Of a stretch of 64,000 nucleotides of DNA, positions 30,493 to 38,013 are shown piece after piece (position 1 is the stretch's first letter; each line of letters begins with the position of its first letter). The notes beneath the pieces are model-generated. The model had not been told where the DNA came from. It searched no databases and saw nothing but the letters and a program-made list of their open reading frames with translations. Position numbers and translations under genes: made by a program. Source of the stretch: a virus; the IMG/VR virus record IMGVR_UViG_3300010288_000001, positions 1-64,000 of that record, one strand, 5' to 3'.

Positions 30493-31932
30493 ATGTCAAA
30501 CGTGGCTTTCACTGCCAATGGAGCAAAGACTCTGGCAACTTCCCTAAACCGTAACGTTGACTTGTTCGCTGTTATCGGTTCTGCACGAAACAATCCTAAC
30601 GACGCACTAGAGAAGTTCATTCTGGCATATGCCGAGGACCCTGTCACTGCGCTACGTATCTTGCTATGGGCGCGTGACGCTCGTGGCGGCCCAGGCGAAC
30701 GTTTGGTATTCCGTACAATCATGGATTGGTTGGCTAAGAACGATAAGCGCGCAGTCGCTTCAATCATGTTGAGCGGTAAGATCCCCGAGCTAGGTCGTTT
30801 TGACGATTTGGTTCCTCTGTTGTGTCATGATGCAATCCCAACCCAAATCCGTTTCCACTTGGCTGAACAACTTAAGGTTGCTATGGAAACCAAATCTGTC
30901 AATGCAGGGTTGATTGCAAAGTGGTTGCCTCGCAAAGGTAAAGAAGCTGCCATCATCCGTGGTTTGATGAAGTTGAGCCCTAAAGCATATCGTAAGCTGT
31001 TGGTTGAAACTTCCAACACTGTTGAGACTAAGATGTGCGCTAAACAATGGGATGAAATCAATTTCTCCCAAGTGCCTTCTGTTGCAATGGCTCGCTATAC
31101 AAACGCTTTTGCCCGTAACGCTAAAGAGAGGTTCTCTGCATACAAGGAAGCTCTTGCAAACGGCAAGGTGAAAGCCAAAGCCTCGGCGTTGTACCCTTAT
31201 GATGTTATTCGAACTGCACAATTCGGCGATGCTGAAGTTGCAGACGCACAATGGAAGGAACTGCCAGACTATCTGGATGGTGCATCCAAGATGCTTCCTA
31301 TGATTGACGTTTCTGGTTCTATGAACTGTCCTGCAGGTGGTTTTGGTAAAGTGTCATGCATGGACGTTGCAATCTCCTTGGGTATCTACTTGGCTGAACG
31401 TCAAGAAGGTCACTTCAAGAACTTGGCGATGACGTTTGAGACTGCTCCGAAGTGGGCAAACATCGATCAGAAGACCATCAAGGAAAAAGTGGATTATGTT
31501 CGTAAATTGCCTTGGGGAGGTTCTACTGATATTCAAGCAGCATTTGATTTGCTGTTGAACTCTGCTGTAGAGAACAATGTACCTCAAAGCGACATGCCTG
31601 AGTACATCATCATCATCTCAGATATGGAATTCAACGCCGCTACGAGTTCGGAAGATTGCTCTGGTAGGAAGAAGATGGTAACAAACTACCAAGCTATCAA
31701 TGAGAAGTTTGAAAGGGCGGGTTATGTTCGTCCTAACATCATCTTCTGGAACGTGAACGCTCGTAGTCAAAACATCCAAGTTAAGTCTGATGAGAACGGA
31801 ACAACTATGATTACTGGGTTCAGCCCTGCAATCATGCAAAGCGTTCTTAAGGCAGAGGAAATCACGCCAGAAAGCGTGATGCTGAAGACAATCAGCTCTC
31901 CTCGTTATGACATTGATGGGCTGACGGTATAA
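30493..31932 (+). CDS. Ro60-related TROVE/vWA-like protein
   Basis: 479 residues. The N-terminal two-thirds look like helical repeats of the TROVE/DUF2828 kind (LLWARDARGGPGERLVFRTI, SGKIPELGRFDDLVPLL, PYDVIRTA). The C-terminal part is a vWA domain with a complete-looking MIDAS: Asp272-x-Ser274-x-Ser276 (DVSGSM), Thr345 (GGSTD) and Asp377 (IIISDMEF). Ro60/Rsr proteins bind Y RNA and misfolded or cleaved RNA. In this phage the gene could serve tRNA or RNA quality control alongside PseT. TROVE versus DUF2828 assignment needs a profile search. Confidence 0.75.
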   Translation: MSNVAFTANGAKTLATSLNRNVDLFAVIGSARNNPNDALEKFILAYAEDPVTALRILLWARDARGGPGERLVFRTIMDWLAKNDKRAVASIMLSGKIPELGRFDDLVPLLCHDAIPTQIRFHLAEQLKVAMETKSVNAGLIAKWLPRKGKEAAIIRGLMKLSPKAYRKLLVETSNTVETKMCAKQWDEINFSQVPSVAMARYTNAFARNAKERFSAYKEALANGKVKAKASALYPYDVIRTAQFGDAEVADAQWKELPDYLDGASKMLPMIDVSGSMNCPAGGFGKVSCMDVAISLGIYLAERQEGHFKNLAMTFETAPKWANIDQKTIKEKVDYVRKLPWGGSTDIQAAFDLLLNSAVENNVPQSDMPEYIIIISDMEFNAATSSEDCSGRKKMVTNYQAINEKFERAGYVRPNIIFWNVNARSQNIQVKSDENGTTMITGFSPAIMQSVLKAEEITPESVMLKTISSPRYDIDGLTV

Positions 31933-31999
31933 GAATAAAATCTTGATTTTAGGAAGGTTGTCTGATATGATGTCTGACAGCCTTTTATAATAAGAGTTA

Positions 32000-32023
32000 G
32001 CGAGAAAAATACACGATCTTTAG
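32000..32023 (+). repeat. Right arm of 24-nt inverted repeat
   Basis: Inverted partner of 30284-30307, 68 nt after the stop of the Ro60-like gene and overlapping the first hairpin of the downstream structured region. Confidence 0.85.
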
Positions 32024-32140
32024 TCGTATATTAAGTCTGGTTTGGGAACCAAGTCGGACTCTAAACAAAAACGGATGGAGGCGTCTGTTGGTAAAACAGA
32101 GTCTACGAAGTCCGAAACCACGAAATCTTTAGTTTCGTGG
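32010..32140 (+). ncRNA. Candidate structured RNA or riboswitch before thyX
   Basis: Ordered stems seen by eye: ACGA-TCTTTAG-TCGT near 32014-32026; GGTT-TGGG-AACC (32039-32050); TCGGACT (32054-32060) with AGTCCGA (32109-32115) enclosing TCTGTT/AACAGA (32084-32100); and a perfect 8-bp hairpin CCACGAAA-TCTTTAG-TTTCGTGG (32118-32140). The loop TCTTTAG occurs twice. No coding frame is convincing. It could be a thyX 5' regulator, a 3' RNA partner of the Ro-like protein, or a processed small RNA. Confidence 0.5.
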
Positions 32141-32167
32141 TAGTTCATTTTGTTACCAAGGAGTTTT

Positions 32168-33094
32168 ATGATTAAAGCAAACATCATCGCAGATTCAATT
32201 TCACCCGCAGGTGTTCGGCTTACAACCTTTGAGTTGGAGTATCCCCGTTTCATTCACGCGGAGCTCCTTACCCACCGAATGTTCTCACGAAACGCAGCAT
32301 CAAGCCGAGCCATTCCCGTCAAGTCTATGATTGAGCTGGTGCAAACAAATCCAGCAAAGCCGGTTCATTGGGGCAAGAACCAACCAGGCATGCAAGCCAA
32401 TGAGGAACTTCAAGAACCCAATCTTGCTCGAGTAAAGTCCCTTTGGGATGAAGCAAGGGGTGAGGCCTGCAGAATTGCCGCTTTAATGAATGAAGAAGGC
32501 GCACATAAGCAAATCATCAATCGTATCCTAGAACCGTTCCAAATCATCAAGGTTGTGATGACGACAACCGAAATTGGTAACTTCTTCTATCTCCGTGCTC
32601 ACAAAGACGCACAACCTGAAATCAAGGCTCTTGCAGAAGCCATGCTAGAAGCTGTAGCTAATTCAGACCCATTTGAACTCGGATACAATGATTGGCATGT
32701 CCCGTATTACATGCAAGGTCATTGGACTGATTCACAAGATCATAGCCTAGAAGAAGCGTTGGCTATCTCCTCATCGTGTTGCGCTCAGGTTTCGTATCGT
32801 AAGCTAGACAAAAGTCTTGAAAAAGCACAAGACATCTATCGTCGTCTAGTGGAGACAAAACCTGTTCATGCTTCTCCTTTTGAACATCAAGCTAAGCCTA
32901 TGGATAAGACTTGTTCCCCATATGAACCAGAGCATTGGAAGGAGTTGGGAGTCACTCATATGACCGCAGACATGCAACTGTGGTCAGGTAACTTCCGTGG
33001 TTGGATTCAACATCGTCAGCTAATCCCGGGTCACGTTTATAATGGAGAACAAGAGTCAACCACTGGGTTGAAGAATGGGTCTTGTGAGGAGTAG
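32168..33094 (+). CDS. thyX: Flavin-dependent thymidylate synthase ThyX
   Basis: Makes dTMP from dUMP with FAD and methylene-THF. The signature is at residues 35-47: THRMFSRNAASSR, equivalent to RHRxxSxNxxSxR with Thr in the first position. Start 32168 (MIKANIIADS) has AAGGAG upstream; the ATG at 32150 is less likely. 308 residues, longer than many ThyX. It complements the dCMP deaminase and RNR genes. Confidence 0.93.
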   Translation: MIKANIIADSISPAGVRLTTFELEYPRFIHAELLTHRMFSRNAASSRAIPVKSMIELVQTNPAKPVHWGKNQPGMQANEELQEPNLARVKSLWDEARGEACRIAALMNEEGAHKQIINRILEPFQIIKVVMTTTEIGNFFYLRAHKDAQPEIKALAEAMLEAVANSDPFELGYNDWHVPYYMQGHWTDSQDHSLEEALAISSSCCAQVSYRKLDKSLEKAQDIYRRLVETKPVHASPFEHQAKPMDKTCSPYEPEHWKELGVTHMTADMQLWSGNFRGWIQHRQLIPGHVYNGEQESTTGLKNGSCEE

Positions 33095-33096
33095 AC

Positions 33097-33153
33097 ATGT
33101 CAAACTTTGATATTCGAGTAAAAATTCTCAAAAACATACTAGACATGGTATGA
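33097..33153 (+). CDS. 18-codon ORF, possible leader or remnant
   Basis: MSNFDIRVKILKNILDMV with GAGGAG just upstream. Its last codons (ILDMV-stop) correspond to ILDMM-stop at the end of the glycosyltransferase gene, because both overlap the duplicated promoter cassette. Probably a remnant trimmed by recombination at the cassette. Confidence 0.3.
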   Translation: MSNFDIRVKILKNILDMV

Positions 33154-33212
33154 TTCTTGCCTTATAATGCGTTCATTGTTGAACGGAGAACCTAGATCAT
33201 GATTCAAGACGA
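33135..33212 (+). repeat. Duplicated promoter-leader cassette, copy 2
   Basis: TAGACA (33140-33145), 17-nt spacer, TATAAT (33163-33168), leader, GGAGA and ATG. About 70 of 78 positions match 10800-10877 in opposite orientation, including the first codons of the downstream gene. Confidence 0.85.
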
Positions 33213-33282
33213 ACGCACTGGAGATCTGATGATGAACAAGGTAGACGTTGAGGCTGTGGTGGAGGCTGTGGTGGGGCTTTAG
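33199..33282 (+). CDS. Short ORF after cassette, possibly truncated
   Basis: 27 residues: MIQDERTGDLMMNKVDVEAV ending in a VEAVVGL repeat. The start and leader come from the duplicated cassette, the rest from GC-rich moron DNA. Expression is likely; function is doubtful. Confidence 0.35.
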   Translation: MIQDERTGDLMMNKVDVEAVVEAVVGL

Positions 33283-33351
33283 AGCTGCGCTTTGATGTGA
33301 AGTGGTTTCCACGCTGAGCGCCGTACTTTGTGTGCTTGAGGAGCAGAAGAC

Positions 33352-33597
33352 ATGACGATAACCGATGTCATCGAGATGGCGCGAAAAGCTGGCGGGTATG
33401 ACGGATTCACAAGCCCACCAACTGACTGGGACGAGGGCAATTTTGTTATTTCTCCGGAGGAACTCTTGAAGTTCGCTGCCCTCGTCCGCAACGTCACGCT
33501 TGAGGAGTGTGCGTTCGAGTTCGAGGGGCAGTACACGGACAGTTGTCCGGGTACCAACATTTCCGCCGCCATCCTGGCGATGAAGGAGCAAGCATGA
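33352..33597 (+). CDS. GC-rich moron protein
   Basis: 81 residues: [20 protein letters not shown] followed by [20 protein letters not shown]. The pattern resembles short prophage proteins of betaproteobacteria. Overlaps the next start by 4 nt. Function unknown. Confidence 0.6.
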   Translation: MTITDVIEMARKAGGYDGFTSPPTDWDEGNFVISPEELLKFAALVRNVTLEECAFEFEGQYTDSCPGTNISAAILAMKEQA

Positions 33598-34288
33598 AAG
33601 AGCGTCCCATCCTCTTCAGCGCGCCGATGGTCCGGGTGATTCTGGCGGGCGCCAAGACCCAAACGAGGCGGGTTGTGAAGCGCTATTCAGCAGACTGCAT
33701 CGGTTGGTTCGATGATGGAGACGGGTTGTGGGCCCAGCGGTTCATCGACCTATCAAGCGGAAGCCCTTACCTGAAGTCCTGGAGACCGCTGCCCCCTACG
33801 GGCGGCCCGGAGACAGGCTGTGGGTGAGGGAGGCGTTCATCCACGAGCCAGCCGACTACTGCTGGGAGGCGAGCGTCAGCATTCCTTGCCGACCCGCCAA
33901 GACGGTGTATCGGGCCGATGCAGACGATCCGAGTGGTGGGCGCTGGTCGCCAAGCATCCACATGCCTCGCAGACTGTCGCGCATCACCCTCGAAGTGACC
34001 GGCGTGCGTGTGGAGCGGTTGCAGGACATCAGCGAGGCGGACGCTGTAGCGGAGGGTGTGCGGCGAGTGGACGGCAAATGGCACGCCTTCGGCGACGGTG
34101 AAGCCGTGTTTTTTGATGAGTTTGGGTGGTTTGCGCCCGAGCGATACACGCGACACAACGCACCTTGGCACGCCTTCCGAGAAGCCTGGGAGATGATCAA
34201 CGGCCCCGAAAGCTGGGTCGCCAACCCTTGGGTATGGGTGATCGAGTTCAAGAGGCTGGAGCAGCAGGAGGCCGCTATTCGTGAGTGA
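33594..34288 (+). pseudogene. Prophage-type moron gene, frameshifted
   Basis: Starts [20 protein letters not shown] with KTQTRRV, a widespread prophage protein of unknown role. The frame runs to 33827, but the expected continuation, [19 protein letters not shown], lies in another frame through 34288. Restoring one C in the C5 run near 33787-33795 joins PLP to PYGRPGD. GC-rich. Real decay or homopolymer error. Confidence 0.7.
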
Positions 34289-34321
34289 CTTGGGTGAAAG
34301 TGGCATAAAGGAGAAACAACG

Positions 34322-34930
34322 ATGAAAATTTGTTTCAGCGGCGCTCATCGTACAGGCAAGACTACTCTTGCAGAGCGTATTGCAGTAGACCATGATCTCA
34401 TCATGTATTATACTAGGGTCGAGAAGACCTTTAAGAAACGCTCTGTCAAGGAAGCAGAAAGTCTCCGAGGCAAGGATGGGTTTTATTGGCGCATTGTTCA
34501 GCAAAACGTGATTTGCAACCATGTGACCCAGCAGATTATGCGAGGCGAACAATACTCTGTTTTTGACCGTTCAGCGTTTGACGTCTACTGTTACTCAGAG
34601 TTCTTCCTTAGCAACCTCTTGGGTGACTTCAAGGCAGGACGAGAAGACTTTCGTGCCTTTGAGTCACACCTTGGCATGATTCGTCAACATTTCGATTCTA
34701 TCGACTTCACCTTTATCATTCAGCCAGGGATTCCTTTTGAAGATGATGCGGGTAGCTGCTCTCTAGACATCCAAGAGTCTCTGAACGAGGTGTTCCTGAA
34801 CGTCGCAGACAGGTATTTGCCGAAAGATAAGTACTTCGTCATGCCGAAAGAAGTAACAGATTTTGAGGAACGCGTCAAGATTTGTTCTGACATTCTCAAA
34901 GAAAAATTTGACCTTGCATTGATGGCTTAA
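34322..34930 (+). CDS. P-loop nucleotide kinase / ATPase
   Basis: 202 residues with Walker A FSGAHRTGKTTLAERI at the N-terminus and FDRSAFDVYCYSEFF near 80, as in NadR- or deoxynucleotide-kinase-like proteins. It may phosphorylate a deoxynucleotide or a pathway intermediate. Substrate not predictable. AAGGAG precedes the start. The queE gene follows after a promoter. Confidence 0.75.
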   Translation: MKICFSGAHRTGKTTLAERIAVDHDLIMYYTRVEKTFKKRSVKEAESLRGKDGFYWRIVQQNVICNHVTQQIMRGEQYSVFDRSAFDVYCYSEFFLSNLLGDFKAGREDFRAFESHLGMIRQHFDSIDFTFIIQPGIPFEDDAGSCSLDIQESLNEVFLNVADRYLPKDKYFVMPKEVTDFEERVKICSDILKEKFDLALMA

Positions 34931-34933
34931 GTC

Positions 34934-34942
34934 TGCTATAAT
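34934..34942 (+). promoter_or_regulatory. Extended -10 promoter before queE
   Basis: TGCTATAAT, an extended -10 element, 22 nt before the ATG. No well-spaced -35; TTGACC lies 23 nt upstream. Confidence 0.5.
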
Positions 34943-34963
34943 GCAGTTTTCAAGGAGTCTTTC

Positions 34964-35848
34964 ATGGATATCAAGTACAGTGAAATCTTCACATCTTTTC
35001 AAGGCGAAGCGGGTTTCGCTGGCATGCCCACAATCTGGGTTCGGTTCTTCGGCTGCAACCTAGAATGCAACGGGTTCGGTCAGAAGAATCCTATGGACGA
35101 ATCAACCTACGTTCTTCCGTACAAGACAATTGATATCAGCAAGTACAAGACCCTTGAAGAACTGCCTGTTTTCGAGCATGGGTGTGATTCGTCATACTCG
35201 TGGTCTAAGAGGTTTGATTCTCTTGTTCACAAGAAGTCCGTCAGAGAGCTTGTGGACAAACTGATCGCTTTGGGTGAAGCAAACCTTGGTCTCAAGGCCG
35301 ATAATAAAAACGGCTTTTGGAGGCATCCCGTAACCAATCAAAAAGTTCAGCTATGTTTTACAGGTGGCGAACCCATGCTCTGGCAAAAACAGATGAAGGC
35401 GATTTGTGATGAATTCAAGGAGCGTGACATGTCTCCGCTTCAGATCACAATCGAGACGAATGGAACAAAGCCTTTCAAAGACTTCCATAGCATGTCAACA
35501 ACCGCAGACCTCTATCTTAGCGTGTCGCCTAAGCTGTTCTCCGTTTCAGGCGAACGTAATGCAGTGAACGTCAAGCTCTTGGAGGATTATTTTGAGGAAG
35601 CCTCGGGTTGGTTGAAGTTTGTGGTGAACGGCACTGATGCATGTTGGGAAGAGTTAGACATGTATATGAAGCAGATTATCCCCATAATTCCTAGTGATTG
35701 GCACATCTGGGTAATGCCTGTTGGTGCAACGAAGGAACAACAAGAAGGTTCTACCATTGCGAAAATCTCGAATGAGGCAATGAAGCGTGGCTATATGGTC
35801 GCAACTAGAAACCATACATACGTATTTGGGAATGTTATCGGCTCATGA
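34964..35848 (+). CDS. queE: QueE-like radical SAM enzyme, unusual cysteine spacing
   Basis: 7-carboxy-7-deazaguanine synthase family. The N-terminus (SEIFTSFQGEAGFAGMPTIWVRFFGCNLECN) is typical QueE. The Fe-S cysteines appear to be C31, C35 and C74 (HGCDSSYSW, equivalent to the usual WCDTxYxW), so the third ligand is displaced by an insertion of about 36 residues. The SAM-binding GGEP is in LCFTGGEPMLW near 132. 294 residues, longer than E. coli QueE. Works with FolE and QueC to supply preQ0. Confidence 0.88.
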   Translation: MDIKYSEIFTSFQGEAGFAGMPTIWVRFFGCNLECNGFGQKNPMDESTYVLPYKTIDISKYKTLEELPVFEHGCDSSYSWSKRFDSLVHKKSVRELVDKLIALGEANLGLKADNKNGFWRHPVTNQKVQLCFTGGEPMLWQKQMKAICDEFKERDMSPLQITIETNGTKPFKDFHSMSTTADLYLSVSPKLFSVSGERNAVNVKLLEDYFEEASGWLKFVVNGTDACWEELDMYMKQIIPIIPSDWHIWVMPVGATKEQQEGSTIAKISNEAMKRGYMVATRNHTYVFGNVIGS

Positions 35849-36339
35849 TTGAGGAAAAGTCAATGCAGATTGTAGAAAAGCTGATTCGTAATGGTTGGAC
35901 GGGAAAATCTGGACTTTATGTGAGCGTTGTGCCAAACAAACGTTCCAAAGACATCATCACGGCAGTTGCTGATGTCTTGGGAACAGAATGCAATTATGAT
36001 GATCTACATTGCATTGTGATGTATAGCAAGTACGACTCGCCCGCTGAAAAATCATACCCGAAAACAAAAACCTTCAGAGCAAGAATGAAGGACATCCAGC
36101 TCTACGGTAAGAACGAAGACTCTCTCGTTATTACCTTGGAAAGCGCCGATTTACAGGCGGAACATGAAAGGCTTAAGAAACTAGGGGCGAAACACTCCCG
36201 GGAATTCTATTCACCCCACGTTACAATTCAAACAGGCAAGCCTTGGGACGACTATTACCTTGAGAACGTCATTGATTCAATCAACGGGCGTGAGCTTGTT
36301 TTCAATGGGTATAGTTGGAACGATGTTGTCGAGGATTGA
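35845..36339 (+). CDS. 2H phosphoesterase, Acb1-like candidate
   Basis: 164 residues. Two His motifs 70 residues apart, H55-C-I57 in DDLHCIVMYSKY and H125-V-T127 in YSPHVTIQTG, match the spacing of T4 Acb1 (gene 57B; H44 and H113). Acb1 degrades cyclic nucleotide signals of CBASS defence. The first motif has Ile where HxT/S is usual, so activity or specificity may differ. Start 35845 overlaps queE (ATGA), but ATG 35863 has a better ribosome site. Confidence 0.7.
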   Translation: MIEEKSMQIVEKLIRNGWTGKSGLYVSVVPNKRSKDIITAVADVLGTECNYDDLHCIVMYSKYDSPAEKSYPKTKTFRARMKDIQLYGKNEDSLVITLESADLQAEHERLKKLGAKHSREFYSPHVTIQTGKPWDDYYLENVIDSINGRELVFNGYSWNDVVED

Positions 36340-36345
36340 TTTTCT

Positions 36346-36876
36346 ATGAGTTTTAGTCATTTGAATGGCGTGATGTTTGACATTGAAACCTTGGGCAAAG
36401 AGCCGGGGTGTGCTATTTTGAGCATTGGCGCGTGCCGTTTCAACATCGACCAAAAGCGGATCTATGATGAATTCTATGTGACCATTGATGCACAAGATTC
36501 TCTACGTCATGGTTTGACATACGACAAAGATACACTTCAATGATGGCGAGAGCAAAACCCTGCGGCGTTGAGAGGTATTCAGAAAACCGCAAAACCTGCA
36601 GCAGAAGCCCTCAATATGTTCTTCGAGTATCTGTCCAAGAAGCGCAATGAACCCCTATGGGCCAGGGGACCTCATTTTGATGTACCTATCACTCAGGTAG
36701 CAATGATGAAGGTTTTAGGGATTGGCAAGATGCCATGGAAATATTACAATGTCTATGATGGACGGACAGTGTGTAATGTTTTCGGTGTGGACATTGAGCG
36801 TGATGAAGGCGTTCACCACAATGCGCTAGACGATTCAATCGCCCAAGCTAAATACCTCATAGATTTTTTTCACTAG
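36346..36876 (+). pseudogene. dexA: DexA-like 3'-5' exonuclease with in-frame TGA
   Basis: DnaQ-fold exonuclease. The first acidic motif is GVMFDIETLGKEPGCAILSIG; later motifs are GPHFDVPI and HHNALDDSIAQAKYL. A single TGA at 36541-36543 splits the frame after KDTLQ; the next residues are WREQNP, where relatives have W-W. A TGG to TGA change is the simplest reading. 176 residues if read through. May be a nonsense mutation, an error or a readthrough site. Confidence 0.8.
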
Positions 36877-36902
36877 CATGTCCGTGTAAATTGTGTTACA
36901 AT
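36874..36902 (+). promoter_or_regulatory. Promoter for folE-dsbA
   Basis: TAGCAT, 17-nt spacer, TACAAT, 30 nt before the folE start. Confidence 0.55.
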
Positions 36903-36931
36903 AATGTTTCTCGTTTAAGGAAAGGGAACAA

Positions 36932-37612
36932 ATGGCATTTAACAAAACAAAGACGGACCCAAGTCTGGGCCAAGCAGTAGAGAATCATCTACGTTCATTG
37001 GGTATTCATACGCCTACCACAAACAAACTGCAAATTTCCGAACAAGACAAGATTTCAGTCATCGAACCTCTCATTCGAGATGTTATGATTTTCCTCGGTC
37101 TTGATTTGACCGATGACAGTCTAGTCGATACTCCTAAGCGAGTGGCTAAGATGTTTGTCCTCGAGAAGTTTTGGGGTCTCAAGCCAGAGAACTTCCCGAA
37201 ATGTACGACAATCGAAAACAAGATGCACTATGATGAAATGGTCGTGGAACGCAACATCCGAGTCATGTCTGATTGTGAGCATCACCTTGTGCAAATTGAC
37301 GGTCTGGCAACTGTAGCATACATTCCCGACAAGAAGGTTCTGGGTCTATCGAAGATGAACCGTATTGTGGAATATTTCAGCCGCCGTCCTCAGGTTCAAG
37401 AACGCCTGACCCAACAGATTGCGGAAACTCTGAAATTCATTCTGGAAACAGATGATGTGGCAGTTGCAATCAAAGCACGTCACTATTGTGTCATTAGTCG
37501 TGGAGTCGAGGATCAAAACTCTGAAACTGTGACTAGTTACATTAGCGGTGCCTTCAAGAGCAATCCGACGGTGCGCGCTGAATTCATGGCGATTGCAAAC
37601 GGCATGAACTAA
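36932..37612 (+). CDS. folE: GTP cyclohydrolase I
   Basis: Makes dihydroneopterin triphosphate, the first step toward preQ0. Zinc ligands are C115 and H118 in SDCEHHLV and C186 in HYCVISRGVED. DTPKRVAKM and GLSKMNRIVEYFSRRPQVQE are diagnostic. 226 residues, the normal bacterial size. With QueE, QueC and DpdA in the same genome its product most likely goes to deazaguanine synthesis rather than folate. Confidence 0.95.
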   Translation: MAFNKTKTDPSLGQAVENHLRSLGIHTPTTNKLQISEQDKISVIEPLIRDVMIFLGLDLTDDSLVDTPKRVAKMFVLEKFWGLKPENFPKCTTIENKMHYDEMVVERNIRVMSDCEHHLVQIDGLATVAYIPDKKVLGLSKMNRIVEYFSRRPQVQERLTQQIAETLKFILETDDVAVAIKARHYCVISRGVEDQNSETVTSYISGAFKSNPTVRAEFMAIANGMN

Positions 37613-37627
37613 TCAAGGGGAATCATT

Positions 37628-37909
37628 ATGAGCACCAAGCAAGTTATTATCCCATCCAGCCCCGCAGATCGTGAGAAGATTCGCCGTGTTATGCGAACGG
37701 TATCAGAGTCAATGACTCGTATTGAGGCCGAGAAGGATCTCATCAAAGACGAGATTGCAGCTCTGGCAGAAGAGTTTGAAATTCCCAAGAAGTTTCTGAA
37801 TCGAATGGCTCGAACATATCATCGCCAGAACTTCAAGGATGTGGTTGATGAACAAAACAATTTCGAGACGCTCTATGAAACAGTCGTGGAGCTAAACGTC
37901 AAGGAATGA
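37628..37909 (+). CDS. dsbA: dsDNA-binding protein DsbA-like
   Basis: 93 residues, helical, with IKDEIAALAEEFEIPKKFLN followed by RMARTYHRQNF and a C-terminal ETLYETVVEL, matching the T4 DsbA layout (89 residues). T4 DsbA binds DNA near late promoters. In T4 it sits next to gene 33; here it precedes the late structural block. Confidence 0.7.
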   Translation: MSTKQVIIPSSPADREKIRRVMRTVSESMTRIEAEKDLIKDEIAALAEEFEIPKKFLNRMARTYHRQNFKDVVDEQNNFETLYETVVELNVKE

Positions 37910-37917
37910 GAATAAAC

Positions 37918-37937
37918 AAAGGGGCTTAGGCCCCTTT
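37918..37937 (+). terminator. Terminator 1 after dsbA
   Basis: AAAGGGGC / GCCCCTTT-type hairpin with a short loop, 8 nt after the stop. Confidence 0.75.
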
Positions 37938-37953
37938 CACTACATATGCAAAC

Positions 37954-37973
37954 GAAGGGGCTTGGGCCCCTTC
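37954..37973 (+). terminator. Terminator 2 after dsbA
   Basis: GAAGGGGC-TTGG-GCCCCTTC, a near copy of the first hairpin 16 nt earlier. The tandem pair separates early transcription from the late promoter at 37976. Confidence 0.75.
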
Positions 37974-37975
37974 CT

Positions 37976-37983
37976 CATAAATA
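37976..37983 (+). promoter_or_regulatory. Late promoter
   Basis: CATAAATA, 30 nt before the gp8-like start, directly after tandem terminators. Confidence 0.7.
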
Positions 37984-38013
37984 TCTACATGGAACGAATC
38001 TCTGGATATTAGG

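Noticed and set aside
33767-34552. Minus-strand ORF of 261 codons
   Set aside because: Antisense to the moron gene and kinase; long only because the region is GC-rich.
34908-34942. TTGACC as -35 for the queE promoter
   Set aside because: Spacing of 23 nt is too long; the extended -10 alone is the better explanation.
36346-36876. Genome-wide TGA-to-Trp recoding
   Set aside because: TGA is the normal stop of many intact genes, including ATGA overlaps, and only one gene has an internal TGA.
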